Assembly (NCBI GenBank): GCA_033813475.1
Contig: JAPXRP010000121.1
Location: 1-12,934, forward strand
Length of the DNA: 12,934 nt
Source: JAAYBR01 sp033813475
Lineage (GTDB): Bacteria > Hydrogenedentota > Hydrogenedentia > Hydrogenedentales > CAITNO01
Reading direction: 5' to 3'
Part shown: in pieces, positions 1 through 6,884 of the stretch
Layout of the letters: each line of letters starts with the position of its first letter
Numbering within the stretch: position 1 is the first letter of the stretch
Notes under the pieces: model-generated
What the model was told of the DNA's origin: nothing
The model's database searches: none
The model's input: the letters and a program-made list of their open reading frames with translations, nothing else
Made by a program: the position numbers and the translations under genes

Positions 1-1
1 A

Positions 2-832
2 GGATGGGACGACCCGCGCATGCCCACCATCTCGGCCCTTCGAAGGCGCGGCTGTACGCCCGAAGCCGTTCGCGCCTTCGCTGCGATAATCGGCGTAGCC
101 AAGCGGGACACGGTGGTCGACATGGCGCTTCTGGACCACTGCATTCGCGAGGATTTAAACAGGCGCTCGCCGCGCGTTATGGGGGTGCTCGATCCGTTGA
201 GGCTCGTTATCGAAAATTATCCCGACGGCCGCGTTGACGAATTGGAGATAGCGAACAATCCCGAGGAACCGGCGGCCGGATCCCGGCGCGTGCCTTTTTC
301 GCGCGTGCTCTATATAGAGCGGGAGGATTTTATGGAAGAGCCGCCCAGGGGCTTTTTTAGACTGGCGCCGGGGCGCGAGGTGCGCCTGCGCGGGGCGTGC
401 CTCGCTACATGCACCGGGGCCGTTAAGGACGAGGCGGGAAATATTGTGGAGGTCCGGTGCGAGTGGGACCCGGCCTCGCTTGGCGGAAACGCCCCCGACG
501 GGCGCAGGGTAAAGGGGACGCTCCACTGGGTTTCGGCCGCGCATGCCGTGAAGGCGGAGGTAAGGCTTTACGACCGCCTGTTCACATGTGAGGACCCGTA
601 CAGGGCCGAAGAGGGGAAGGACTTCATCTCCAATATAAATCCCTACTCTCTGAAGATCGTCTCCGCTTATATCGAGCCGCATGTCGCCGGTGCGCGGCCG
701 GGCGAACGCTTTCAGTTCGAGCGCCTGGGCTATTTCTGCGTGGACCCGGACACAACCGACAGGCGCCTCGTCTTCAACCGGACCATCCCCCTTAAGGATT
801 CGTGGGCCCGCAAGGCGAAGAAGGGCCGATAG
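2..832 (+). CDS. glnS: Glutaminyl-tRNA synthetase, C-terminal half (5' end outside window)
   Basis: GlnRS charges tRNA-Gln with glutamine in the cytoplasm. The reading frame is open to the left edge, giving 276 visible residues; the bacterial enzyme is about 550. It opens with GWDDPRMPTISALRRRG, the conserved stretch just after the KMSKS-type loop of GlnRS, so the Rossmann catalytic core and HIGH motif lie outside. The rest is the class Ic GlnRS beta-barrel anticodon-binding region, with family-typical strings such as ALLDHCIREDLN, YIEREDFMEEPP, GTLHWVSAAHA, AEVRLYDRLF and ERLGYFCVDPD. The internal ATG at 20 is not the start. Codon use includes ATA, TTA, TTG and AGG, and GC is near 60%, lower than genes right of about 1330. 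It converges on the 911-1936 gene with a 78-bp gap and no clear terminator. Family assignment is very secure. Confidence 0.96.
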   Translation, partial: GWDDPRMPTISALRRRGCTPEAVRAFAAIIGVAKRDTVVDMALLDHCIREDLNRRSPRVMGVLDPLRLVIENYPDGRVDELEIANNPEEPAAGSRRVPFSRVLYIEREDFMEEPPRGFFRLAPGREVRLRGACLATCTGAVKDEAGNIVEVRCEWDPASLGGNAPDGRRVKGTLHWVSAAHAVKAEVRLYDRLFTCEDPYRAEEGKDFISNINPYSLKIVSAYIEPHVAGARPGERFQFERLGYFCVDPDTTDRRLVFNRTIPLKDSWARKAKKGR

Positions 833-910
833 ACTTATTTCCGCCAGGCGGCCGTAAAATCATTCCTCCTGCGGGCAGCGGCCGGTCCAAACTGCGGTGG
901 CAAAGCGCCA

Positions 911-1936
911 TCAGGCCTTTCGCCTGGGCCTTCGCTTCGGCGGGTGGTAGTGGATGTATACCCTTCTGAGTAAATCTATTTTTTCGTAGAGCATTTTCTC
1001 GATCTCGTCGGCTATACGGTCGCCCTCCGCGACGCTCTGGGCGCCGTCAATGGCTATGGTGATGTTCGCCATGAAATACGGACCAAACCTGTGGGCATGG
1101 ATGCTTTCGACCCTTAAAACCTCGCTGTGCGAAGAGATTATCGCGCGGATCGCCGCGTCCATCTGCGCACCCGGGACCGTGTCCATCAGCTCGGCCGTGG
1201 ATTCGCGCAGTATGTCCAATCCCGTTTTGGCGACGACTACGGCGACAAGGGCGCCGGCGAGAGGATCGCCCCACGGAATTCCCAAAAGCCCCATAACTAT
1301 GCCGGCCGCCGCGCCCAGGGACGCGAATCCGAGGGATCCGGCACTCCCGCCTTCTCCGGGTTGCCCGGCAAAACCGCCGGACCCCGCCGTGCTAATTCCG
1401 CCCTGGGTGCCTGTCTGACCCGCGTTGCCGTTCCCAAGATTGCCGCTGCCGCCCGCGCCGCCCGGACCGCCCGCGCCGCCCGCGCCGCCCGGACCACCCG
1501 GACCGCCCGCGCCGCCCGTGCCGCCCGTGCCGCCCGTGCCGCCGCCCAGCGTGCCTGCGGGAACAAACAGGTGGGGGCCCCACAAGATGTCGCCGGTGGC
1601 GGTGATGGACAGGGGTCTTGACCCCGTCACGTTCACGGAAACGCTGGCGCCCACCGTCAGATTGGCGAAGGGAAAGACGGCGACGCCGTCAATCTCCACG
1701 CCGGTCTTGGACTGGGCGCCCCATTGCATGGTGAGCGTGTCGGTGTTGATCGCCAGGGCGCCTGCGGTGACTGTCCAGTCGCCCAGGGACCCGTCGCTGC
1801 CGTAGATGGCCTGGGCCTGCGCGGTGCCCGCCAGGACACACGCGGCGGCCACAAGGAGGACCGCCAGAGGCACCAGTGAGGTCCGGGGCACACCCCTGAC
1901 CTGTGAACGGAAGAAAGATACGGTTGCGCCTGACAT
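911..1936 (-). CDS. Chimeric protein: secreted Gly-rich passenger fused to C-terminal half of a CDF cation-efflux transporter
   Basis: One uninterrupted 341-residue frame joins two unrelated halves. Residues 1-42 are a signal peptide (hydrophobic 21-38, Ala-rich end TAQAQA). Residues 43-130 form a beta-rich segment beginning IYGSDGSLGDWTV, followed by Gly-Gly-X triplets (131-163) and more Gly/Ser-rich sequence to about 202; this resembles secreted Gly-rich passengers of environmental bacteria. From about residue 204 it is a cation diffusion facilitator: ASLGAAAGIVMGLLG and DPLAGALVA match the last two membrane helices, ILRESTAELMDTVPG the link, and 255-331 the cytoplasmic dimerisation domain (RVESIHAHRFGPYF, VYIHYHPP). 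The transporter lacks its first four helices and the HxxxD metal site, so transport is unlikely. ATG 1936 has GGGAGAG upstream (1943-1949). Composition and codon use change at the joint near 1330. A natural fusion or a contig mis-join are both possible. Confidence 0.8.
   Translation of the reverse strand: MSGATVSFFRSQVRGVPRTSLVPLAVLLVAAACVLAGTAQAQAIYGSDGSLGDWTVTAGALAINTDTLTMQWGAQSKTGVEIDGVAVFPFANLTVGASVSVNVTGSRPLSITATGDILWGPHLFVPAGTLGGGTGGTGGTGGAGGPGGPGGAGGAGGPGGAGGSGNLGNGNAGQTGTQGGISTAGSGGFAGQPGEGGSAGSLGFASLGAAAGIVMGLLGIPWGDPLAGALVAVVVAKTGLDILRESTAELMDTVPGAQMDAAIRAIISSHSEVLRVESIHAHRFGPYFMANITIAIDGAQSVAEGDRIADEIEKMLYEKIDLLRRVYIHYHPPKRRPRRKA
1448..1546 (-). repeat. Eleven Gly-Gly-X coding triplets (9-bp period)
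   Basis: Residues 131-163 of the chimeric protein are eleven consecutive GGX units, where X is G, T, A or P. In DNA this is a 9-bp tandem period of GGN-GGN-NNN type. It is collagen-like in composition but has G at two of every three positions. Such low-complexity DNA is prone to slippage and to assembly errors. Confidence 0.85.
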
Positions 1937-2034
1937 TTTTCACTCTCCCAAGAGTTGGTTTACTGCCTGCATTGAACCGAACGCGCCACCTCAGATTGCC
2001 CTCAAGAAGCCCGCGTCCTAAGGATACCCGATAA

Positions 2035-2063
2035 ATTGTAAATACAATCGTTTTCAAAGTCAA
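2035..2063 (-). promoter_or_regulatory. Sigma70-type promoter for the 911-1936 gene
   Basis: Read on the minus strand: TTGACT (2063-2058), a 17-nt spacer, then TACAAT (2040-2035). Five of six bases match at each box and the spacing is ideal. Transcription would start near 2028, leaving a leader of about 90 nt before ATG 1936. The surrounding 80 bp is the most AT-rich part of this region. Inferred from sequence only. Confidence 0.68.
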
Positions 2064-2134
2064 GGAAAATGCGGAATCTTTAATTTTCTCCTGTTGCATG
2101 GGAGAACAGGCGGTCAGCGGGATGGGGGCGTTTT

Positions 2135-5100
2135 CTACGGCCGGACGGCGTCAAGTTTCTCGGCCAGACGGGGAAAATCCGGGTTTAGAAGGCGCACCTT
2201 CTCGAAATACTCGCGCGCGCGGTCCTTCTGTCCCAGCGCCAAAAGCACGGTGCCCAGGTTGAAATTGGCCCCGAGATGGTCCGGGTTCGCCGCCAACGCG
2301 CGCTCGTAATGGCCAAGAGCGTCATCCACGCGGCCCGCGGTCACCAGGGCGTTCGCCGCCTCCACGCAGAGTTCCGCGTCGCCGGGCCGCTTTTCCAGCG
2401 CGCCGGCGAAGGCGGCCAGCGCGTCCTCCGGCCGGTTCAGGCGCAGCAGGGCGCGCCCCCGGTTCAGGTCGGCCGCGGGATCGGCCGCATGGACGGCAAG
2501 GGCCCTGTCGAAACAGGCCAGCGCCTCGTCCGGTTTCCCCTCCTCCAGGGCAAGGGTGCCCAGGTTGTTGAGGGCGATGGGGAACTCGGGGATGAGGCGC
2601 AGGGCCTCCTCAAAGTGTTTCCGGGCCTCTTCCCGCCTTCCCTGAAGCATCAGGTGGTAGCCGAGGCTGTTGTGGACGTCTCCGTCTCCGGGCGCGGCGG
2701 CCAGGGCGGCCTCATAAAGCGGCAGGGCCTCGTCCGGCGCGCCGGTGCGGCGCAGGAGGGTTGCCGCGTTGTTGAGGGCGAGCAGGAAGCCGGGCTTGAC
2801 GGCCAGGGCGTCGCGGTAATGCCCCAGCGCCTCCGCGTCGTTCCCGGAGGCCTCGGCGGCCAGCCCGAGGTTGTTGTGGATGAGCGGGTTCCTGGCGTCT
2901 GTCTCCAGCGCCTTGCGGTACAGGGCGAGCGCCTCGTCCCGGCGGCCCATGTTCCACAAAAGCAGACCCAGATTGTTCGGGATGTGCGAGTTGGACGGAT
3001 TGTTCTCCATCGCCTTCTGGTAGCAGGCCGCCGCCTCGTCGTTTTGGCCGCGGGATTCGGCGAGGCGGGCGAGGTTGTACCAGGCATACTCGTCTGCGGG
3101 CCGTATCTCCAGGGCCTTCCGGTACTTCTCCCCGGCCTCGGCGTCGCGGCCCAGTTCCAGCAGCAGGTTGCCCCAGTTGTTGAGGGCGAGCGTGAAATTC
3201 GGCGCCACCTCCAGCGCGGTCTCGAAGTGTTTCAGGGCGGTCTCGGGGTCTTTGGCCCCGATCAGCATGCCCAGGTCATTGTGCGACCGGGCGTCGCGCG
3301 GGTTCATGCGCAGGGCGTCCTCAAAAAAGGTGCGCGCCTCGTCCAGTTTCCCGCGGGCCACCAGTTCGCGGCCCATGAGGTAGTGCAGGTCCTGGTTGTC
3401 GGGGTCGAGGTTGATGGCCTCCTGGAACCGCTTTTCCGCCTCCTCCTGGCGGCCCTGCTCGGCGAGGAGCTTGCCCATCTTGTAGAGGACGTAGCCGAAC
3501 TGCGGCGCGATGCGGAGGGCGGCCTCGTAGTGGCGCATGGCGCCCTCCTTGTCCCCCGCCTCCGAAAGCAGCTCGCCCAGCTCGTTGTGGGCGCGGGCGT
3601 CGTCGGGGTTCAGCGCGAGCGCCTCCTCGAAGCGTTTCCGCGCGCCCTCCTTGTCACCGCCCGCGGCGAGTTCCCGGCCCAGGAGGTAGTACACGTCCTG
3701 GTTGTCCGGCTTGGCCGCAATGGCGTCCTCGTAGCGCCGGATCGCCTCGTCGCGCCGGCCGCTCACGGCCAGCAGGCGGCCGAGCCGGTCGAGGGCGTGG
3801 GCGAATCCGGGCTCCACGCGCAGGGCGTCCTCGTAGTGCCGGATGGCCTCGTCGTACTGCCCCTGCTCGGCGCGGAAGGTGCCCATCTCGTAGTGGGCGC
3901 GCGCGTCGCCGGGGTTCAGGCGGATGGCCTCCGCGTACTGGTGGGCGGCCTCCTCCGGGCGGTTGAGCCGGGCCAGTTCGCGGCCCCAGAGGTAGCGGGC
4001 GTCCTGGAAGTGCGGGTCCACGCGCACGGCCTCGGAGAAGTGGTGCATGGCCTCCTCCGACTCGCCGCGCCGGGAAAGCTCGCCGCCCAGGGCGCAGTGC
4101 ATGTATTTCAGGTCGGGGTTGAGGCGCAGCCCCTCGCGGTACTCGCGGATGGCCTCGTCAACACGTCCCAGCCGGGACAGCTCCTTGCCGAGCAGATAGC
4201 GCGCGCCGTCAAGGTTCGGGTCAATTTCGAGCGCCTGCCGCAGGTGCCCCATCCCGTCGTCACTCCGGCCTAGTTCCAGCAGTTCGCGGCCCAGCACATA
4301 GTGGACATACTTCCCGCCCGCCTCGCCCTCCAGCAGGGCGCTCAGGCGCGCCAGCCCCTCTTCCGTCCTGCCCGCCGCCTTCATGGTGAGCGCGATGTTG
4401 CTGATGACGTCGCCGTAGTCCGGGGCCACCCGCAGGGCCTCCTCAAAGTGGGCCAGCGCCTGGTCGTGGTCCCCCCGGCGCAGGAGCAGTTCGCCCAGCG
4501 CGTTGTGCGCCCGCGCGTCGTGGGGGTTCAGCTTCAGCGCCTCCTCGAACCGGGCCACCGCCGCGTCGCCGTCGCCGCGCTTCTCCAGCGCCTCGCCCAG
4601 CCGGTACAGCACGTCCTGGAACCCGGGATCCTTCTCCAGCGCGAGGGTGTACTGCTCGATGGCCTCGTCGGGGCGGCCCCGTTCCACGAAGGCCCGGCCC
4701 AGCCGCTGGTGCATGTAGGGCGCGCCGTCGCGTTTCAGGGCGTCGGCGGAGGCCTCCTTCAGCGCCTCGTCCAGATTGCCCACCCGGAGCCACGAGTCGG
4801 CCCGCTGGTAGTGCCACCGGGCAAGGTCCGGCTGGTAGGGCACCCACGGCACCGAGAAGAACGCCGCCAGCAGCGCGGGCAGCGCGGCGGCGCGCAGGAT
4901 GCGCCCGGTCTCGCGGGACCGCACGGCGTCCAGAATGCGCGCAAACACGGGCCCCGCCATGACGAGCATCAGTGGAATCGCGGGCACCCGCGCCCGGCCG
5001 TTCACAAAGAAGGGAATGAAGGAGGCCAGGTACAGCCCGGTGAACACCAGCAGCAGCATAAGCACCTGCCCCGCCGTGGCGCCGCCCGTGTCGCGCCGGA

Positions 5101-6322
5101 GCCGCCCGCGCAGGGCGTCCGCCAGCACGAACGCCAGCCCCGCCCAGAACAGCGCCGCCACCAGCGGAAAGCGCGGCAGGAGGTTCAGCGGCGGGTAGAA
5201 GGCCATCTCGCGCTGCACCACCTTGTTGCAGGTGATCTCCACGGGGCTCCAGATCAGCACGGCCTTTTTCAGCATGCGCCGGAGGGTCAGGCCGGGGTTG
5301 GCCCTCATGAAGGCCCTCGCGCGGTCGGCGAAATACGCCGACACCTCCGTGTGCGTCATCTCCGGACGGCCCTGTTCCCTGCGCACGCCCTTGACCACGT
5401 TGATGTAGTCCTGCGCCGTCCAGTTGCCCGTGCCCTCCAGCTCCTGGAGATAGGGCAGCCACGGCGTCACGCCGTCGGCGTCCGGGTCGTTGCCGATGAG
5501 CAGGTTCTCGCCGAAATAGGTGGCGATGGGCACGAACTCGCCGGAGGCGACATAGTTGCGCACCGTCACGGGGATCACCACCAGCACGGTCGTCACGAGC
5601 AGGAGCAGCCACGACGCGGGAATCCGCGCCAGCCGCCCGCGCCGCCACGCCACCCACACCATCCACGCGGCGGCCAGCGGCCCCAGCCCGAGGATGTTCG
5701 GGCGCATCAGGGCGTAGGATCCGAAAATGAGCCCCGCGAGAACCGCCCAGCCGGGGGAGCAGTCGCGCGACCACAGGAAGAGGACGTAGATGAGGAGGGG
5801 AAACAGGAACACGAAGAGCGCGGGGTCGTTGACCTCGCCCTCCCAGTAGACGAAGATGCCGAGCACGGCGGCGCAGAACGCGCTGAAAAGCCCCGCCGCC
5901 GGGGAGAAGAGCGCGCGCCCCAGCAGAAACAGCACCACGATGGTGCCCAGCCCCAGGAACAGGTTCAGCAGGCGCGGCGCGAGATAACTGCCGTCCGTCA
6001 GCCCGTAGACCACCGTCAGCAGGTAGCCGTAGCCCGGCGGACGGAAGAACGGCGTGGTGCGCATCTCCGGGTCCGTCGTGCCCTCGGGCACCGACCAGTC
6101 CCCCGACAGGATCGCGCGGGCGAAATAGTCCTGCACCTGCGGGTCCTGCTGGAGGGCGGCGAAGTCCGGGGCCTGGGCCACCTGCGCGAGGTAGGCCACC
6201 CGCAGGATCAGCCCCAGCAGCAGGATGAGCGCCAGACGCCGCCACTCCCACGGGGCGACGCGCCCTGGGAAGCCGGAATCCGTGTCAGCGGGGACGGGGG
6301 ACGCTGTTGACGGTGTGGTCAC
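2135..6322 (-). CDS. Giant membrane protein: PMT/ArnT-like (GT-C) glycosyltransferase domain followed by 26 TPR repeats
   Basis: 1395 residues. Residues 28-493 contain about eleven hydrophobic helices with features of the PMT_2/GT-C family: an acidic first loop (DPQVQDYFARAI, residues 60-71), FRPPGYGYLL (93-102), LMRPN (205-209), the loop GENLLIGNDPDADG (271-284) and NGRARVPAIP (441-450). Such enzymes transfer a sugar from a polyprenyl-phosphate donor outside the membrane. From about residue 497 to the end there are 26 consecutive TPR units of 34 residues (unit 16 has 33), plus a partial helix. TPRs bind protein or peptide partners. The start is GTG at 6322, supported by GAGGAG five bases upstream; no early in-frame ATG exists. 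It follows the DUF5989 gene after 97 bp and is probably co-transcribed. Substrate is unknown, and catalytic activity is inferred from family resemblance. Confidence 0.93.
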   Translation of the reverse strand: MTTPSTASPVPADTDSGFPGRVAPWEWRRLALILLLGLILRVAYLAQVAQAPDFAALQQDPQVQDYFARAILSGDWSVPEGTTDPEMRTTPFFRPPGYGYLLTVVYGLTDGSYLAPRLLNLFLGLGTIVVLFLLGRALFSPAAGLFSAFCAAVLGIFVYWEGEVNDPALFVFLFPLLIYVLFLWSRDCSPGWAVLAGLIFGSYALMRPNILGLGPLAAAWMVWVAWRRGRLARIPASWLLLLVTTVLVVIPVTVRNYVASGEFVPIATYFGENLLIGNDPDADGVTPWLPYLQELEGTGNWTAQDYINVVKGVRREQGRPEMTHTEVSAYFADRARAFMRANPGLTLRRMLKKAVLIWSPVEITCNKVVQREMAFYPPLNLLPRFPLVAALFWAGLAFVLADALRGRLRRDTGGATAGQVLMLLLVFTGLYLASFIPFFVNGRARVPAIPLMLVMAGPVFARILDAVRSRETGRILRAAALPALLAAFFSVPWVPYQPDLARWHYQRADSWLRVGNLDEALKEASADALKRDGAPYMHQRLGRAFVERGRPDEAIEQYTLALEKDPGFQDVLYRLGEALEKRGDGDAAVARFEEALKLNPHDARAHNALGELLLRRGDHDQALAHFEEALRVAPDYGDVISNIALTMKAAGRTEEGLARLSALLEGEAGGKYVHYVLGRELLELGRSDDGMGHLRQALEIDPNLDGARYLLGKELSRLGRVDEAIREYREGLRLNPDLKYMHCALGGELSRRGESEEAMHHFSEAVRVDPHFQDARYLWGRELARLNRPEEAAHQYAEAIRLNPGDARAHYEMGTFRAEQGQYDEAIRHYEDALRVEPGFAHALDRLGRLLAVSGRRDEAIRRYEDAIAAKPDNQDVYYLLGRELAAGGDKEGARKRFEEALALNPDDARAHNELGELLSEAGDKEGAMRHYEAALRIAPQFGYVLYKMGKLLAEQGRQEEAEKRFQEAINLDPDNQDLHYLMGRELVARGKLDEARTFFEDALRMNPRDARSHNDLGMLIGAKDPETALKHFETALEVAPNFTLALNNWGNLLLELGRDAEAGEKYRKALEIRPADEYAWYNLARLAESRGQNDEAAACYQKAMENNPSNSHIPNNLGLLLWNMGRRDEALALYRKALETDARNPLIHNNLGLAAEASGNDAEALGHYRDALAVKPGFLLALNNAATLLRRTGAPDEALPLYEAALAAAPGDGDVHNSLGYHLMLQGRREEARKHFEEALRLIPEFPIALNNLGTLALEEGKPDEALACFDRALAVHAADPAADLNRGRALLRLNRPEDALAAFAGALEKRPGDAELCVEAANALVTAGRVDDALGHYERALAANPDHLGANFNLGTVLLALGQKDRAREYFEKVRLLNPDFPRLAEKLDAVRP
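3098..4012 (-). repeat. Three tandem copies of a 3-TPR (about 102-residue) super-repeat
   Basis: Within the TPR array, units 9-17 (residues 771-1075) repeat in sets of three. Type A carries a QD..Y.L.GREL signature (HFQDARYLWGREL, DNQDVYYLLGREL, DNQDLHYLMGREL). Type B carries DAR.H (GDARAHYEMG, DDARAHNELG, RDARSHNDLG). Type C begins with F at position 2 and has GRLL, GKLL or GNLL. A fainter copy is units 3-5. This points to growth by duplication of three-unit blocks. Confidence 0.8.
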
Positions 6323-6327
6323 GTAGG

Positions 6328-6333
6328 CTCCTC
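6328..6333 (-). promoter_or_regulatory. Ribosome binding site fixing the GTG start of the TPR glycosyltransferase
   Basis: GAGGAG on the minus strand, five bases before GTG 6322. It decides the start because the codon is not ATG and the next in-frame Met is around residue 87, inside the membrane domain. Confidence 0.75.
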
Positions 6334-6419
6334 AGCAAAACAGGTGGACGCGCACCCGGACGGCCCACAGGCCGGACCGAAAGCCGCGGGGGGTGCAGAA
6401 AAAGGGGGCCGCGCACGCC

Positions 6420-6569
6420 CTAAAGCATGTACACAAAGGGGGAAACCACCCCCGCGCTGCCCGCAAACGCGAACAGAAAGGCGAGCAGCACCAGGGAGAT
6501 AAGGATGGGCAGGAGCCAGAATTTCTTGCGCACCCGCATGAACGCCCAGAGTTCTTTCAATGTTTCCAT
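6420..6569 (-). CDS. DUF5989-family small membrane protein (49 aa)
   Basis: This short frame starts with ATG at 6569 and ends with TAG at 6420. The product begins METLKELWAFMRVRKKFWLL, then has one hydrophobic helix (about residues 18-40) and ends SPFVYML. The N-terminal KELWxFMRxRKKxWLLP pattern and the length match DUF5989, a small single-pass inner-membrane family often found near SxtJ-type and carbamoyltransferase or polysaccharide genes; that association is recalled knowledge. AGGA (6577-6580) lies seven bases upstream. A promoter sits at 6608-6636, and the PMT/TPR gene follows after 97 bp on the same strand, so an operon is likely. Function is unknown; the neighbour suggests a role in envelope glycan or glycoprotein work, which is inference. 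Confidence 0.87.
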   Translation of the reverse strand: METLKELWAFMRVRKKFWLLPILISLVLLAFLFAFAGSAGVVSPFVYML

Positions 6570-6607
6570 GGACACATCCTGTTTTTGGACAATGACTTCG
6601 CCTAAGA

Positions 6608-6636
6608 ATGGTACCTTCCCCCGCCCGGCAAGTCAA
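6608..6636 (-). promoter_or_regulatory. Sigma70-type promoter for the DUF5989 and PMT/TPR unit
   Basis: Minus strand: TTGACT (6636-6631), 17-nt spacer, TACCAT (6613-6608). The predicted start near 6601 gives a leader of about 30 nt to ATG 6569. The spacing is ideal; the -10 box is four of six. The same box sequence appears in the aspS promoter, which strengthens both. Confidence 0.65.
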
Positions 6637-6714
6637 CCTTTCGGCGGCGCGGGGATTCCCGCAGGGGGAAGAACGCGCGGCGAGGGCGGCCTGCATCGGC
6701 GGCACAGCTCGGTT

Positions 6715-6783
6715 GTCCATATCGTCCACCCAGTCCATATCGTCCATCAAATGGACGGAATGGACTAAATGGACACTATGGAC
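6715..6783. repeat. Eight-unit 9-bp-period inverted repeat (4 x GTCCAT, then 4 x ATGGAC)
   Basis: GTCCAT begins at 6715, 6724 (last base C), 6733 and 6742; ATGGAC, its reverse complement, begins at 6751, 6760, 6769 and 6778. Spacing is exactly 9 bp within and across the two arms, with CAA at the centre (6748-6750). The whole block can fold into a hairpin of four 6-bp stems separated by 3-nt internal loops. It lies between two divergent promoters, and its role is unknown. Confidence 0.9.
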
Positions 6784-6823
6784 CTGGCCCAATCCCGGAA
6801 AGAGAACCGCCGCCGGGGGTGTT

Positions 6824-6832
6824 TGCTAGAAT
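6824..6832 (+). promoter_or_regulatory. Extended -10 promoter for the AlkP-superfamily gene
   Basis: TGC followed by TAGAAT (6827-6832) forms an extended -10 element, five of six against TATAAT. No good -35 box is found 17 bp upstream, as is common with extended -10 promoters. The start would be near 6839. Confidence 0.5.
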
Positions 6833-6838
6833 AATGCA

Positions 6839-6860
6839 TCCGGCGGGGTTTCGCGCCGGA
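6839..6860 (+). promoter_or_regulatory. Perfect 7-bp inverted repeat at the predicted transcript start
   Basis: TCCGGCG and CGCCGGA flank an 8-nt loop. The left arm begins at the predicted +1 of the hydrolase transcript. It could be a 5'-end hairpin that stabilises the RNA or an operator overlapping +1. Confidence 0.55.
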
Positions 6861-6872
6861 CAACATGTTTAC

Positions 6873-6876
6873 GGAG
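6873..6876 (+). promoter_or_regulatory. Ribosome binding site that selects ATG 6885
   Basis: GGAG lies eight bases before ATG 6885 and fourteen before ATG 6891. The in-frame upstream ATGs at 6819 and 6834 lie before or within the promoter, and starting there would push the Tat motif about 20 residues further in. Start 6885 is therefore preferred. Confidence 0.7.
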
Positions 6877-6884
6877 TGACTTGC

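Larger units (their letters stand above)
6570..6884. other. Divergent intergenic spacer (315 bp)
   Basis: This spacer lies between the leftward DUF5989 gene and the rightward hydrolase gene. It holds a leftward promoter (6608-6636), a palindromic 9-bp-period repeat (6715-6783), a rightward extended -10 promoter (6824-6832), a perfect 7-bp hairpin (6839-6860) and the hydrolase ribosome binding site (6873-6876). Bases 6637-6714 show nothing recognisable. Confidence 0.75.

Noticed and set aside
833..910. Possible bidirectional terminator between glnS and the chimeric gene
   Set aside because: Only a CCGCC-A-GGCGG palindrome with an impossible 1-nt loop and scattered CGGCCG words; no T-tract.
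1448..1546. CRISPR-like or satellite array
   Set aside because: The 9-bp period encodes Gly-Gly-X in frame, with no spacers; it is a protein repeat.
2085..2110. Possible terminator after the PMT/TPR gene
   Set aside because: Two overlapping 6-bp inverted repeats with 9-10 nt loops and no clear T-tract in the right place; too weak.
2276..6310. Two very long open frames (665 and 669 codons) on the plus strand opposite the PMT/TPR gene
   Set aside because: They mirror the codon bias of a GC-rich repeat gene, show no recognisable family, and are Gln/Arg/Val-rich as expected for antisense frames of TPR DNA.
6319..6792. 157-codon minus-strand frame covering the 9-bp array, which would encode VHSVHL and MDDMD repeats
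   Set aside because: It overlaps the DUF5989 gene and its promoter in another frame. The peptide repeat is only a consequence of the 9-bp DNA period.
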